64,000 nucleotides of DNA. Origin: Isoetes taiwanensis (Eukaryota; Streptophyta; Lycopodiopsida; Isoetales; Isoetaceae). The stretch is taken from NCBI GenBank assembly GCA_021234155.1, contig JAJEKV010000028.1, forward strand, positions 3,372,567-3,436,566, read 5' to 3'. Position numbers and translations under genes: made by a program. Each line of letters opens with the position of its first letter. The stretch's first letter is position 1. Below the pieces are notes generated by a model that did no database searches, was not told where the DNA came from, and was given only the letters and a program-made list of their open reading frames with translations. Of the stretch, positions 48,068-61,300 are shown one piece after another.

Positions 48068-50486
48068 AGCTATGTTATACTATGGTTTATGGCTCGTTAT
48101 GGCAGGTTATGTAGCTGTGATTGGGAAGCCAAATGTTGGGAAGAGTACACTTTTGAACGGAATGATTGGCCAAAAACTCTCAATTGTCACAGAAAAGCCT
48201 CAAACTACTCGCCATCGGATTCTGGGAATTTGCTCCGGCCCTAAGTTTCAGGTCAGGATTTTAACATTGTTGGGTTTTGGGGGGATTCAATACTGCCTGT
48301 CCTTGAACAATGTTTTATATGTTTTCCATCTTATCTAGATGGTAATATACGACACACCAGGTGTTATAGCAAAGCAGATGCATAAATTGGATGAGATGAT
48401 GATGAAAAATGTAAGAACTGCAGCAATCAATGCAGATGCTCTGCTAGTTGTTGCAGACATATGCCAAGTTCCTGAGCAGGTACCACAGCTTGTAACCTTT
48501 GCACAGATTACATTGATCATTTACAAAACTTAACATTTGGCTATCCCAGGTGATGAGTATATTAGACAAAGACAAGCCTATGGATAGCCCAAAACGCCCA
48601 ACAATACTAGTATTGAACAAGAAAGATCTACTCAAGCCTGGAGAAATTGCAAAGAAGACTGAGGTTCACTTAAGTGTTATGTGTTTGTTTGTGAAAATTA
48701 AGAGGTTTTTCAATATGTTATACTACAGTTTTTGCTTGTTTCTAATGCAAGGTATTTGCATTCTAGTGGTATGAGAAGTACGCTGGTGTGGATAAAAGTA
48801 ATACCTATCAGTGCAAAATTTGGACACAACGTGGATGATGTTAAAACGTGGCTGGTGACAAAACTTCCATTTGGACCTGCTTATTATCCACGGGTAGGGA
48901 AAAAGTTACTTGTTAGAATGTTATTTTGATATCATTAATTCTGATCAAGTTTTAAATCTGCATTTACCAACATTGCAGATTTTAGCTTTGCTTGGTGTCA
49001 TGCACACGGATATATCATCTTTTTTTTCATCGCAGGCTCGAAGTTATATAGCATATTTCTATTATGCCTGTTTTAAGTATTCACTATCATGCCTGCTTCC
49101 TATTCGCATGGTGCACAAGTCATACATGTCATTAGCTTCTCTTTTTCCTTTTGCATAAGGTGCACAATTTCTGGTCAAAATAGCAGCAGTGATGAAGTTT
49201 GAATATGTGGCAGGATATTGTTAGCGAACATCCAGAACGATTTTTTGTTGCTGAGATATTGAGAAAAATATTTCAATTATATCATCAAGAAATTCCATAC
49301 TCTTGTCAGGTATGCCAGTTTTGTCTCTATGGGACTGTTTGCTTCATTTTAATGTCTCAAGCTTGGCAAAGTTCTGAACTTTTGAATGGCATTGCAGGTG
49401 AATGTTATCAAATTCATTGAAAGAAAACCAACAATGAAGAGTTTTGTACAGTTCGAAATATTGGTTGAAAAAGAGACGCAGAAGGCAATTATCCTTGGAA
49501 AGGTTTGCATTTTGATAATAGAGTAAACTTCACTGTGAAATGTAAAGAACAGAAAAACAGGGTTCCATTATGAAAACCATCATTTCCATCTCATTTTCTG
49601 ACATGCTACCAAAGCTGGGAAGTGCAAGGACAATTGAGAGAGAGCGGCAGAAGGAAGGTTGAGCTGATGTCATGTTGATTTAAAGAGCAGAAGCTGGGTA
49701 TCTCAAGAGGGAGAGATATGTTTCTTGAGTGGAAATTTCAGACATGGAATTTCTGTTTTGCATAATAAACAATTTGCACAAGTTATGGTGGCCCGTATTT
49801 GGAAAACAGATAAGGAAATTTTCTTGGCAAGGAGACAGGTCAAGAGGTCTAGTAGTTTTCTAGTTATTTGAAAGGGCATGACATTATGGTGTCTATGCCT
49901 GCTTGGATGGTAGAGGCAACTAAACTATAACAAAAAAATCAATTGTTGAAGATTCAAACATTGGTGCGAAATAAGGAACTTAGAGCTTAGAATTGCCTTC
50001 CTTTTCGATCAAAGGATCTGTCCTGGACAGATTAGACCTATGATGCAATGAAGCTAGAGCTGGATCATACCTTGCATCTATATCAGATTAGTTGGGGTAG
50101 TGACCTAGGCTTTTCTGAAGACACATGAACTTGGCTTCCAATTGATTGGTACCTCTAATATGAGATAATATTACAAGTCTGCAAAAGATTTCAAAGTTCT
50201 CTTTCTTATAACAAAACAATTGCTCCTACAAATGTTGATAGATTTATGCTGGGCTGTAGGATGGACGCGCATTGAAGACGTTAGCAACTGCAGCTCGCCT
50301 AGATATTGAAGATTTTATAGGAAAAGAAGCCTATCTGGAGGTACAGTGTTGTGTACCATTGTATAAGAGACTTTCTATAAATATTCCATTTCTTATATGC
50401 AGATACATGTGGGAGTTAAAGAAAATTGGCGCAAAGATGAGAAACTATTAGATGATTTTGGCTATGGCGGAAAGATCAAATTGTGA
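48068..50486 (+). CDS. ERA: Era-like GTPase, organellar (eight exons visible)
   Basis: Era GTPases bind the small-subunit rRNA and help assemble organellar ribosomes. Exons: 48068-48251, 48339-48479, 48550-48663, 48767-48893, 49214-49309, 49398-49502, 50260-50340 and 50403-50486; all introns between them are GT-AG and phase 0. GTPase motifs are G1 [10 protein letters not shown]2 in QTTRHR, G3 DTPG, G4 NKKD and G5 SAK. The C-terminal KH domain keeps its GxxG loop as GKDGRALK, and the protein ends GYGGKIKL with stop at 50484-50486. Exon 4 is 127 bases; one extra A in the run 48794-48797 breaks the frame between [10 protein letters not shown] and [10 protein letters not shown]. Every other exon fits. 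The extra A could be an assembly error or a true null allele. The N-terminus before ATG 48072/48099 is uncertain. Confidence 0.9.
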
Positions 50487-52300
50487 TGTTTATGGTAAAG
50501 AAACTGAAAACAAGTTCTATGATGCTTGGAGGGTCACAGCTTGGTTATTCATGCAGCAACATGATTCCTTAGAAATACATGCAGCTCTCCAACATTGTAT
50601 GCAAGCTCTCTGTAAACCATTTTAGTTTATTATAAATTGGATCTGAAAATGTGGGTTCAATTTCAAGTTTTGCAGCACCACGAACAACACCAGATTGCTC
50701 TCAGATGGCTCATTGAGTTTCACCTCAGAGAGGAGATATGAGTAAATTAGAAAAAGATAATTTGTTTTCTCATACTCATCAATGATTATTATGGTAAAAG
50801 AACTATTTGTCATACCGCATGACCCTGTAAAAAAAGATGCATGGATGTCAATAAAGCAAGCATATGTACTCTACTGAATTACTGCCCGTAGGCAGATGGA
50901 GGGTTGTGCATCTATCAAAATGGTTGATTGAGCCTTTACATCCATAATCACCCACATATACAACTTATATTATGCTGGTATAGTAGTTATATAAGCATGC
51001 AATGTAATATTTACATTGTGGGCACCAGGCAGAATATGCGTGCACTGCATCCATCCTTCATCCTTTTTCAATTTGAATTCCTTGTGATAAGATGTTAAAT
51101 ATTCTTAAGATTTGCTGACACTTTTTGGATCTAATGGCATTACGTTAAATCCTGTCTTCTCTGTCCTTGCATGAGAATGCTTATAATTTTCTGTCCACTC
51201 TACCCTTTCCAATCCCTTGCAAGTGATGGGCATTCAAGATCTATCTGCAATGCTTATCTCGCTCGTTCTCAAATATCTGGATGATCTTGTGGGAAGCAAT
51301 GGACATATGAATCATGATAAACCAAGGATTCAAAGAAATCTAGACATGAAGACAGTGCATAATCAATATTCAAGATTTTTAAATAGATGTATTAGGATTC
51401 ATACTACTGAGCCAGAGCTTTCTAGGGCTTTCATCAATGAGGTTCTGAAAACACAATTCACATTTGGAGATTAAGCCGCAGCAGACCTATGACTTCCCAC
51501 TTATCTCACATTGAATGGTATTTAGGGGACTACTCTTCTCCTTGCATATGCAGTCAAACGGAAAACATGCCAGTCTGTTAAAACCCTAGAAGGCATGTCC
51601 ACTCTTATTAATTTAAATAGAGGAGGGTCTGGCAAATTGATTAGCTCATCAATTAAAGAAGGCCACTATATTCCAAGGAACATACCGTACTCTATCTCCT
51701 GGATCTTTTTCTCGCCTTTGCATGTATTCAAATTACTTGATTGGCATTTCTCAACTTGAGGTATGGAGTTTCCTCAAAAGGACAGTTAAACGTTTGAGCA
51801 TGCCCTATTGAAAATGCTGCGTAGTTGAAAATCTTATACTGAAAGCATTGCATAGTGATCTAAAAATGCTCCTCAAAGTGAAGAAATTCGAATCACGGAG
51901 CCTCTATAAAATAAAATGACAGCCTTTGAGAAACATTTCCTGTAGACGACAGCCTTTGAGAAACATTTCTCTGACCTCCTCTGCGATCTCATTTGTCCTT
52001 AACTGAGTTCCGAAATGATATTGCCCTTGCACAATCTAGCAACGACTCCAATAAAATGATATCTGGAAGTTCTACCTTGCAAATACTTTTACGGATTGGA
52101 CTAAAAAGCTACTAAGGAAAAAGACGATTGCTCACACAAGATAAGTAGTGGAATTCTTTATTAATAAAGAGAGAGTGGGTACAACAAGATTTAGGGAGAA
52201 GTTCAACTGCCCAACCACGAAACTAGCACTCTTGATCACAAGCACTTTTGATCACAGAAATATCCCGCTCGCAGGACTCCACCGCTAATTCCTCTCCTGA
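50487..52300. other. Downstream of the Era-like gene; mostly unassigned
   Basis: The first part is probably the 3' untranslated and flanking region. An ORF at 51217-51474 (85 codons, containing NQYSRFLNRCIRIHTTEPEL) looks protein-like but is not recognised. A 26-bp direct repeat, cagcctttgagaaacattt, occurs at about 51922 and 51951. I see no other gene. Confidence 0.5.
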
Positions 52301-52329
52301 ACTAAGATGCAATCAGGGATAGACGAAAT

Positions 52330-52690
52330 CTAAATTCCTAACTTATAAAGTTAAAAAATATGTATCTTTTTGAAAAAAACGTATTTTGCGTATTTTTTAG
52401 TCGCTGGCCGGAAAACAAATTTTGCGTACGCGGAACCTTCTAAACTGCGTACGCGAAAAAAGGTTCAGCGTCTGTAACTTTCATAAAAAACAGCATCTGC
52501 GGAAAAAAAAAAAAAAAAAAAAAAAAATGCTTTTGTTTTTGCGTCTGTGAAAAAAGCTTTCGTCGTCTGTGGTTTAGAAGGTTTCACGTCTGTGAAATTC
52601 AAATTCCAAATTTATGCATAAAAAAAATTGCATCTGCGGTTTTCATTGTCACGAGTTTATAATGAAAACATGGCCTAGAATCTGACACAA
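52330..52690. repeat. Low-complexity segment with GCGTACGCG and GCGTCTG motifs
   Basis: The palindrome-containing string tgcgtacgcg occurs twice (52424 and 52448 region). Variants of gcgtctgtgaaa or gcatctgcggaaa occur at least six times between 52467 and 52640. The arms aaccttctaaac (near 52434) and gtttagaaggtt (near 52570) are inverted, enclosing an A-run of 25 (52503-52527). It may be the end of an unrecognised transposon. Confidence 0.5.
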
Positions 52691-52939
52691 CAGTGCATGG
52701 TGGCTCATTTGGTGGAGTGTAATCTGCAACATGCTTGAAGAAGTAGCCACAGACATTCAATGGGAATGTTGAGAGATGTATTTTTTATAGGGGTTTTCGG
52801 AGATTGCATTGACTAGAAGATAAAAGCTTTAAAGAGCAACTATGTAGAATATATCGAGAAGAGTAGGTGGTATATGCGATAATGATTATAATGATATAAT
52901 ACTTTGCATTTTGTTATGAACTTTCTTGGGGGCCATAAC

Positions 52940-54270
52940 AATGGAGGATTAGTTGGGACACGAGAGGATGAGATAATGAGAATGAGCAAGGATGGCCCTA
53001 CCATTCTTGGAGAGGAACTTAGAATTAAAGGGAGTCAACTTTCTGTAAAATTTATCAATTAAATCATCCCGGAGATCACTAGCATTGACTCTAATAGCAT
53101 AAGGAATACCAAAATTTTTTGTATTCTTGTTGGGGAGAGGTACATACACACAGGAAAAGAGCTGCTCTCCCTCTACGATTTCCGCGAGATAAGCTTGGTC
53201 TTATTAGAGTTGATCTTGCATCCCCAAAGTTATCCAAAATAGCCAGTGTTTTGAATGGGTATCATCCAGGTGCAAAAAAAAGCATCATGCAAAATTTCAA
53301 AATCTCGTTTTCCCTTTGATTAGAGGGGAGGCTTGAGACCTCACGATTAGTTGAAGGTTCTTAGCTCTCACGGAAGTTCTTTGTTAAGTCCTTCCATAAC
53401 AATAAGAAACAAAGAAAGGAGCCGGGGGCATCCACCTTGACCCCCTTTAATATCAAAGAAAGGGCTATATTCTCCATTGATGAGAATTTGCGGATCGAGA
53501 ACTCTTTAAAACACTTGGAAGATAGAAATAACTTGTTCGAGAGAACCCCAACTTCTTATAGCACCGGCTTCGAAATTCCCGACTAATAGTGTTGAAGGTC
53601 TTAGTAATATCCGGTTTGACAAATCAATTGGGCGAGTTTGGAGACCTTAGCCGGAGTGATACCTAGAGGCAACAACCACATTATCGGGATGTATCGCCTT
53701 TAAGATATGCACTCACGGGTATTCTTTGACCACCTCCTAAGACCGGTTTGAGCCCTACTTGACTAAGGTACATGTAATTAACTTGTAAACCACATTAGTA
53801 AGAGAGATGGTGCGCAATCCGAAAAAAGATAGGAAGATCAATCTTGGGAATGAGAGTAATCAAACTAGTATTGATCCTACTATCCATGCATTTGAGGTGT
53901 GAGAACTCATTAGCCGAGGGGAGACAATGTCATTGCCTAGAATCCCCAAGCCTTCTTGAAGAACTTCGGCGGGGAAGGCCATCCGAGGGGCCTAGGGTTT
54001 TCCATTCTCCATCTCATTAAGAACTTTAAACATTTCAGCATTGGAGAAAGGTCTAGAGAGTCTCATTCATTTCATTGGTGACCCTATGCTAGATATGAAT
54101 GAAATCCTCAACTCCTGTGAGCTAATGTTTTGTTCGATCCCCCATGATCTGGTGAAATGCTCTTTGGGTGCGATTTTCATCACGGATATCATTCTCAATG
54201 TTATTTCCTTCCCATAAAAGTGCTATGGATATGGTTCCTCTTGACCACCTTTAGCCTTGATAAAAAATAT
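52940..54270 (-). pseudogene. L1 reverse transcriptase fragment, minus strand
   Basis: The minus strand reads FSNAEMFKVLNEMENGKP and then MAFPAEVLQEGLGILG (about 54040-53920), the start of the L1 RT. A degraded QGCP-like stretch lies near 53440. At 52949-53149 the late RT/thumb region reads DKFYRKLTPFNSKFLSKNGR. Frames shift often. It lies in the same orientation as the L1 endonuclease at 55006-55795 and may belong to the same old element, but the interval between them is not explained. Confidence 0.7.
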
Positions 54271-54276
54271 TTGGAA

Positions 54277-54690
54277 TTATAGCGTTCCTAGCAGCATGCC
54301 CTTAGGCGGCAAAAATGTCTAGGCGTTTATGGTGGTCGCTTCCACCCATTTATGCGGTGTCTCTCAAAAGCGACACACCAGTTTTCGGCGGTCTCCCATG
54401 GATCCGTTACAATCTCTCTCACTAGAACTCGCTGGTCTCGAGCATCACAATACACCATTCCAAGACCACATCATGACCTACTTAGTCCAATGGTTTCACG
54501 TCATACTTGTCTCCATGGAGATTGAACTCAAGCTACGCTCGATACCAAATGTAGCGTTTCTAAGCGACATGCCCTTAATGGCTGGGCAAAACCGCCCTGG
54601 GCGTTTATGGTAGTAGCTTCTACCCATTTATCTGGGTGTCCGGGAATGCAATACCGGATCTACTCGGCGATCTCCCATGGATCCGTTCTG
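54277..54690. repeat. Direct repeat pair of about 135 bp
   Basis: 54277-54411 and 54551-54685 share tagcgtt, catgcccttaa/g, gcgtttatggt, the cacccattta stretch and ctcccatggatccgtt. The copies are about 275 bp apart and moderately diverged, with differences again near CG and CHG sites. No coding role is seen. Confidence 0.75.
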
Positions 54691-55005
54691 AGGAATTGCT
54701 CCTTTCATCTTCTTTGAGCTCTTTCACTTTTGCCTTGACTTTCCAACCCTAGCAATTCTAACTTCTTCTCTCTCAATCTGACTTTCTTTCTTCCTTTTCT
54801 TGCGATCATGGGCTATATCAAAATTTGAACTCTTAAATCTTGGAGGCGAGCTATTTCTTGCTTGTGAATCTCTTTGACTTAAAATTTGAGCCAATTCTTT
54901 ATCCTCTTGGAGACTCTAACCCACCCGGTCCATCAATGCATGCGGCCTCTAGGCTTGACTTCTTGGTAAATGATCTGCTCAAGATTAGTCATAAAATCAC
55001 TCTGA
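54691..55005. other. Unassigned interval between LINE fragments
   Basis: A plus-strand ORF from 54840 (LVNLFDLKFEPILYPLGDS) is not recognised. It could be a piece of a LINE ORF1 or chance. Confidence 0.4.
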
Positions 55006-55910
55006 TCAAGAAGGTAAATAAGAATTCCTCTTTATCTGAACATTATTACCACTGATGCTAATAAGCTGAGAAAAATGATTCGAGATGGTGTAGTTAGTGA
55101 GATTAGTGATTCTAGAGCTATTATTCCAAAGAGACTCATTAAGATAGAATCTATCATAGAAACAACACATAGGTTGATCTCTGTGGTCATTCAAGCTGTA
55201 AGAATTAAGCACCACCCTAGCTAAAGAAAGATTATGGGATGATAAGAGGTTGCTCCAATTTAGAAATTCGTCACCATTCAAAGCCCTGAAATTAACATTT
55301 TTCATATAGCTGTATATGACCATATTAAAGTCTCCAGCAATGATACAATCATCATAAGGAATGTTATTCAAACTACTGTTAACAATATTCCAGAAGGTTG
55401 ATGATAAGCATACACATTGATAAGCATACACATTGATAAGAGGGTTGATGATAAGCATACATATTGATAAGAGCAAGCACAAGTTACCAATATTCCATGA
55501 ATAATCTGCCATCTTCTCTTGTTATCATGAACCATCGCAGATGTCGTCTAGATTAATCTGTTATGCCAAGCTATGGTGATGCTTGAAGTGAAGTGTTGTT
55601 AGCTTTGAGAGACCAATCTTTGGAAGGTTTGGACGAGAACCTCCACCTAATGTTATGAATATTCTCATCATGAATTTTATGCTCTTGGAAGAAGATAAAG
55701 TCAAGATTCATAGAGTTAAGACAAACCTTCAATCTACCTCTTTTTGTGATTTGATTTGATCCCTTGAATATTCCAAATAATGCCTTTAAGATCTATATCC
55801 ATTGGATGGAGGTTGGATCTTTCTTGGAGATCTTCTAGGAGGTCCAAAAGATTGTTTCTCACAAGTTTTCTTTCCTTTTTTTCTTCTTGTTGACCACATA
55901 CCATTCCAAT
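55006..55910 (-). pseudogene. Older L1, ORF2 endonuclease domain, minus strand
   Basis: Near 55795-55745 the minus strand reads IIWNIQGIKSNHKK, the endonuclease start. The open piece 55006-55512 contains INVYAY, IIAGDFNMV and, near its end, ISNHFSQL. The last motif is normally SDH, so the Asp of the catalytic pair is Asn here. One or more shifts separate the two parts. The element is split at 55896-55910 by the younger plus-strand LINE and continues at 61916. Confidence 0.82.
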
Positions 55911-56001
55911 GAGAATAAGCTCTTTAGCAGACTAAGGGTTCTGGCGCTCATGATGGGCGCTTAGGGTTTCAGCCCTGCTCTTTTGCTTATAACTTCGGAG
56001 G

Positions 56002-58230
56002 TTGATTATTCCGGTTCGGTGTTCTTGGGCTGGTTGGAAAGTTTATCGAATGAGCTTTCGTGTAAGTGTATTATTTGTATGGTGTTTCCCTCTGTTTTGG
56101 TCGAAGAAATCCCGCACGGCGGTCCCGGCCCTCTTTTGGCCGGTGCTAGGGGTTAAGTACCCGATCTTCTTTGGCCATAACTACGCATCGGTGGCGGTTT
56201 GGGCGTCTTTGAGCACTTTTGGAAGCCCTTTGAGAACTCCATCTGGGGTGCCTAACCTTTTCAGAGATTGGCGCTTTGTTGGGAAAACCGGTTCATCTCG
56301 ACCGGCCCCCCTCTTGGTGGAATGACAAGATCGGTCGCTTACGACTTGCCAAAGCGTGCTTACGGTGCTTCTACCATAGTTCATGGTGGAATTGAAAGAA
56401 TATGCTCTAGATTCTCCCGAATAAGTGTGCGTGATGCACACAAAATATGCTTCATTGAGGGTGCTCTTTTGGCTCGAGAGTTTAGCTTCTTGATTGCACC
56501 TCAATCCTTTAATGTTGCCCAATATGTCTTCTAATGGCATGAGTGTGGCCGCCTCAATTGAGCAGGAGCTCCATCTCTTTCCTCTTCTAGATTACTTGCT
56601 CCGGTTTCTATTAAAATTTGGTTGCCCAACTTCTGTTCGGCGTTCTTGCCCATACGTCTAGTGAGGCTGGAAGCCGTGTTGAATATGTATCATTGGAAAC
56701 TCTTACGAGAGTGTCGCACCTCAACACACGTTGGAGGTTCCTCCAGTCGGTGGTGTGCTCACGGCCAGTCGCGCCTCAACACTCGTTGGAGGTTACGGGA
56801 CCGAGCAAGACCCTCTTTGTGCGAAGTTGTTCTTTGAGGCTACTAGCTCCTCAACATAGGTTGGGCCCCTCATGTCGATTCGGACCCCATGTCTTTGAGC
56901 AGCACTGCGGCCTGAGGTTGGAAGATTTCCTTGGGACGGACTACTCACGGAGGTAGTGATGGTGGGTGCAACCTCCACAAGCGGTGTCGTCCAACACCGT
57001 TGGAGGTTCCTCGGCGAGGAGGAGTTTACCCCTCTTCCCCCACGGTAGCACAGGGACATCCTCTTCCATCCCCAAAATTTGCATCGACCACACCTTGGAG
57101 ATCATCGACCTGATTGCTTTCGAGTTTCTGGTGTGCGGTTCTCTGAGTGGCTTTGCAAGGGCACGGCGACTCCATACCTCGGCTCATGTCTCGAGAGGCC
57201 ATTGCCACCATGGTGGATAATAACGGGGAAAGAAGTTGTGTCCTATTTCCGGCAATTGCAAGTCAAACAAGACTCTATGGATGTCGGCTCCATCGAGGCG
57301 AAATCTTTTATGAGGTTTAAAGTGCGGACAACTTTTGGCGTTTTGAGGGCTCGGTGGCGCGAATTAACCATGAGGATCATCGGCGACATGTGGAAGCGGT
57401 TAGTTTCGTGTTAAAGTGGTGCGCCCACTTCAGCCCTTTCTTGGATCTGAAGTGCGTGAGATCTTGGTTGTCACGAGCACCTTCCATGAGCTAGGGCTTC
57501 TGCTTATCAATCTATTAAACGTGGCAAAGATCAACATTGCTTTCTTTTGATGTTTGAATCTCTGGCCGGCTGCTCAACTCATAGAGCGAGGTGTTGATCC
57601 TCTCTAGAAACACTTCTTCCTCTATCAACGGTATGTTCACGGATCCTTTCCAGGCTAAGTCCGGATGCCTTATATGCTCCATACGGTTTGCTATTGAAGA
57701 TTTTCCTCGAGTTCTGAGTTCAAGTTCATTTACGCCATTGCTAATGAGTGGACTCCATTTGCAACCTCCATAACCAATGGCATCACCAAGGTTTGTGTGG
57801 CAAAGGCACATTCATCGATTTGCCTCAAACAATTGTTGTCAAAGCGGGCCCATGTTCTTTTCCATTTAAAGTTGTCCTTGTTGAATGGTCTGAGCTAGCT
57901 CTCATGTTTCCTGAAGCCCCTCTCTTTGCTCGATATCGCGGGGTTCATCAGGGATCCTCCATCACTGCTCCTCTGGCACTCCATGCTCCTAGATCAGCTC
58001 CCCCTCAATGGATATCTCTCACATCCACATTGCTGTGGCGCCCCACTGCTCTTCCACTTGCGGCTCCCCCCACCTCGGTCTACGAATCACCAAATGTTGA
58101 GGCTGAAATCCAGTTGCAAGAGCAAATTGAAGGCTCGTGGACATTATATGGACATTGATGGTGGCATCCACCCACCACCAAAACATCCGCGGCTCTTCGT
58201 CAACCACAAAAATCAGCTAGGGATCTAATT
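56002..58230 (+). pseudogene. ORF1 region of the inserted L1
   Basis: Plus-strand pieces at 56002-56325, 56268-56534, 56618-56956, 57079-57414 and 57748-58158 make up the region before ORF2. The piece at 57748-58158 contains FIDLPQTIVVKAGPCSFPF, the usual segment before the ORF1 zinc finger. A set of degenerate 60-75-bp repeats lies within it (56719-57004). The start codon is not fixed, because frames change repeatedly. Confidence 0.55.
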
Positions 58231-58389
58231 CCGTTTACATCCACGATCCTCGATTCTGCCTTGATTATACTTGCCTCCCCATTGCATCCCCGCTGCGGTG
58301 CTTTGATCCACTTGATTGGGCTGATTTAGTTGATGAGGTTCTTGTCATGCACGATGCCTCATGCAATTGGCCCCATCACAAGATCAATG

Positions 58390-61300
58390 CGGGGAATGTT
58401 GGGGGGTAGCCTCCTCCCCCCAAAGCGGTCGTGTTTCTTTCTACTTATCTAGATTGGATACTCAATTTGTATGTCTTCAAAAGCACAAGTGTGCGTAATG
58501 GGGCATATCAAAAGCTGCAGACATGATTGGTCGCGGGTTTAATGTCCTTATCGGCCGGTGATTACGCGGTCTTGAGTCGTGATAGCATAGCTTCCTTCCT
58601 TTCAGTTGTCTTTATTCAGGCTGATCGCTTTGGTGGTTTGGGCCATAATTGTAGAACAAAGGGTTAAATATGGTCTAATTAATGTTTATGCCTACAATAG
58701 ACCCCATCGAGAGAAACTTCATTGTGGGCCTCTTTGCGAGGAAGATACTACGGCTTGGGCTACTACATTTCATGGCTTCTTATTGGGGACCTTAATATGG
58801 TGGAAATGGAGTCGATCGGTTAGGCGACCTCTACAATGGTGTCTGGTTTTGAGCATGGCTGTGGCTCCGTCTACTCTATAGCGCAACCTCTAGGAGATTG
58901 ATGGTGAAGGTGCCTTTACTTGGTGCAATGGTCAAGTTGGTGGTTGCTTCTTGGACACCTTGTATCGAGGACACCTCCATTCTCGGCAGGGGGCGTCTTC
59001 CAGTGTTCATGATCGTGATATTTTTGTACGAGATCAAGCATTGGAGGAGGCAAAAATTGACAAGCAAAGGCAAAGGCGGTCTGCGGTGGTTTTCATTGAT
59101 GGAGACCATTATGCAGGCTTCTTTTTCGTGCGACTAAAGGCGTCGCATGACATGTCGACCATGTCCTCGTTGCTTTTCTTTGAGATGGTTCGGTGCTAAG
59201 CGAGCGGTGAACTCAAGCAACATCTGCATACCACTTCCGGACATTTTTTTGAGAAACATCTTCCCTTTCAATCGAAATGCGAGATCTTTGTTTGTCTAGG
59301 ATTTTCCCATCATCTCTAGTGGCGGTAGCGAGTTAATAGAAAGCTATGATGACAAGCGATGATTTAGGTTCGACGGTCTTTTGGCGAAAAGAGCAAATGC
59401 CGAGTTTGAATGGTTTGCCAATCGAGTTCTTCGGGAATATTGGGAATGGTTTGGAGCCGAGATGTGTATGATGCTTTTCTGCGACTTTCGACGGTCCTTT
59501 GCTTTGGATAGAATTCTAAACACGTGCCATCTCACTCATCCCCAAAGGTCAAGGATCCTCGGACTATTTCGATTTGGCGGCCCATCACCTTGTGTCATCC
59601 GTATATAAGATCTTATGCCCGAGGCTTTTTGCGGAGCGGGTAAAGGACATCTCGGCGAAGTCCATCTCAACAACCAGTCGGGTTTCTTCCAAAGCGGTGC
59701 ATTTTGAATAATGTTCTTTTTTACAGAGAAATTTATTGGACACGTAAGCAAAACCTTCAGTTGTATACCTTAAGCAGATTTTGCAAAGGCTTATGGCGGT
59801 TAATAATTTGGGAATTCATCTTGGCCCGATGCTTGCTAAAGGCCCAGGATTTGGGGAACAATTCACGCCGGATATTATGAAGTTGCATATCTACGCTCGG
59901 TGACTATTATATTCCATGGTGAGCCGTCCGGATGCCTTTTCACTTCGGTCGTGGTATTAGCCGAGGATGCCTTTAGCACCATTGCTTTTCCGCGTTATTG
60001 CGAGGCTTTATTGCGGTTATTCACCATTGCAACCATAGAGGGACTTATCCATGGTCTTGCAATGGAGGCTGACACCTGAGGTTTTGCAATCAATATCGGC
60101 GACCACGTTCCTCTTCTAATTAAGCTAATCTTTGAGAATCTTGTTGCTGCCAAATGCTCTTAGATACTTTTTCACTAGCTTAGGTATCCTTGTGGGGTGG
60201 CGGGAAGTGTACGACTTTATGGACATTGGATAATCCGGCTCCGGCATGTGTTCATGATTATCCATAGAAATTATTTGCGCATGGACAAGCCATCAAGTTG
60301 TTGGGGATTCAGGTTGGCATCCATGTTACTATAGGAGCTGCATGGGAGGAGATCATTAGGGGTTTGGAGAAGCACTTGTTACAGTGGTCCACCTAAGTTG
60401 TCTCTTGGTTGCATTCACGATTGTGAAGTCAGGTCCTTAGTAGTACCCATGTTTATATGGCATCCTTCTTGCTAGCCCCACGGATCAAAGTCGTGAGCTC
60501 ATTGCAATAGTTCGAACTTTATTTGGGCGGTCTTGAGGAAGGTCTCTTGTGGTTAAGGTGGCTTGGTGAAGTGCATCCTTCCAAAATGGGCGGTGTGCAG
60601 GTATGATGGACTTCTTATTGCAGAGCAAAGTGCTTGTTTCAAAGTTCATTTGGAGACTCCTGAATGGCGAGGATGACTCTCCTGGTTCACGCCTTCTTAG
60701 ACAAGCTCTTGGTCACTGTATCCCTCTAGGCAAGAAGGCTGTCAAACCAGTCCTACCTTGGGCTTTATTTCAGACTCTGCAGCCTTTTCCAAGTGCCTCT
60801 CCATTTTTCGTGGCTTGTTGGCGGCATAGGGAGGCAGTCGGGACATCTGTTTTGCCATGCTTTTCTATCCACACCCTATTGGAGACTCCATGGTGGTGGG
60901 CACCACTGCCTCTAGACCTCCATTGGCAGCATCAGTTCATCCCCTTACATAGAGACGATGGGTTCTTGCAGGTGCTATCTCTATTCAAGCATGGTATGAG
61001 GCGGGTCGCCTACTATCTTTGCCTGAATTTCAGGCAAACTTCCTGTTCTCTCGTTGGGATGTATCTCTATGGAAGAAGGTGTGAAAATTTGCCTCTTATA
61101 GTGCAAGTTGGTGTTCTTTGAAAGGGTGCCATGGGGCTTGTCATGAAAATATACACAAAGACAAGCACTTTGTCGGTCGGGTATATCGCCTTCTTTTAAC
61201 ACCACAGCCCCTCCAGTTGCCAAATGGGTGGCACCTATAGGTTCCATAGCCCACTTTGTGTCGTACATGGCGATGGCTTTGGGATAGGTTGCTCCACCCT

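Noticed and set aside
60603-61121. A 172-codon plus-strand ORF that looks like a separate gene
   Set aside because: It lies between the RT and zf-RVT parts of the inserted L1 and contains the L1-type QSKVLVSKFIWRLL stretch.
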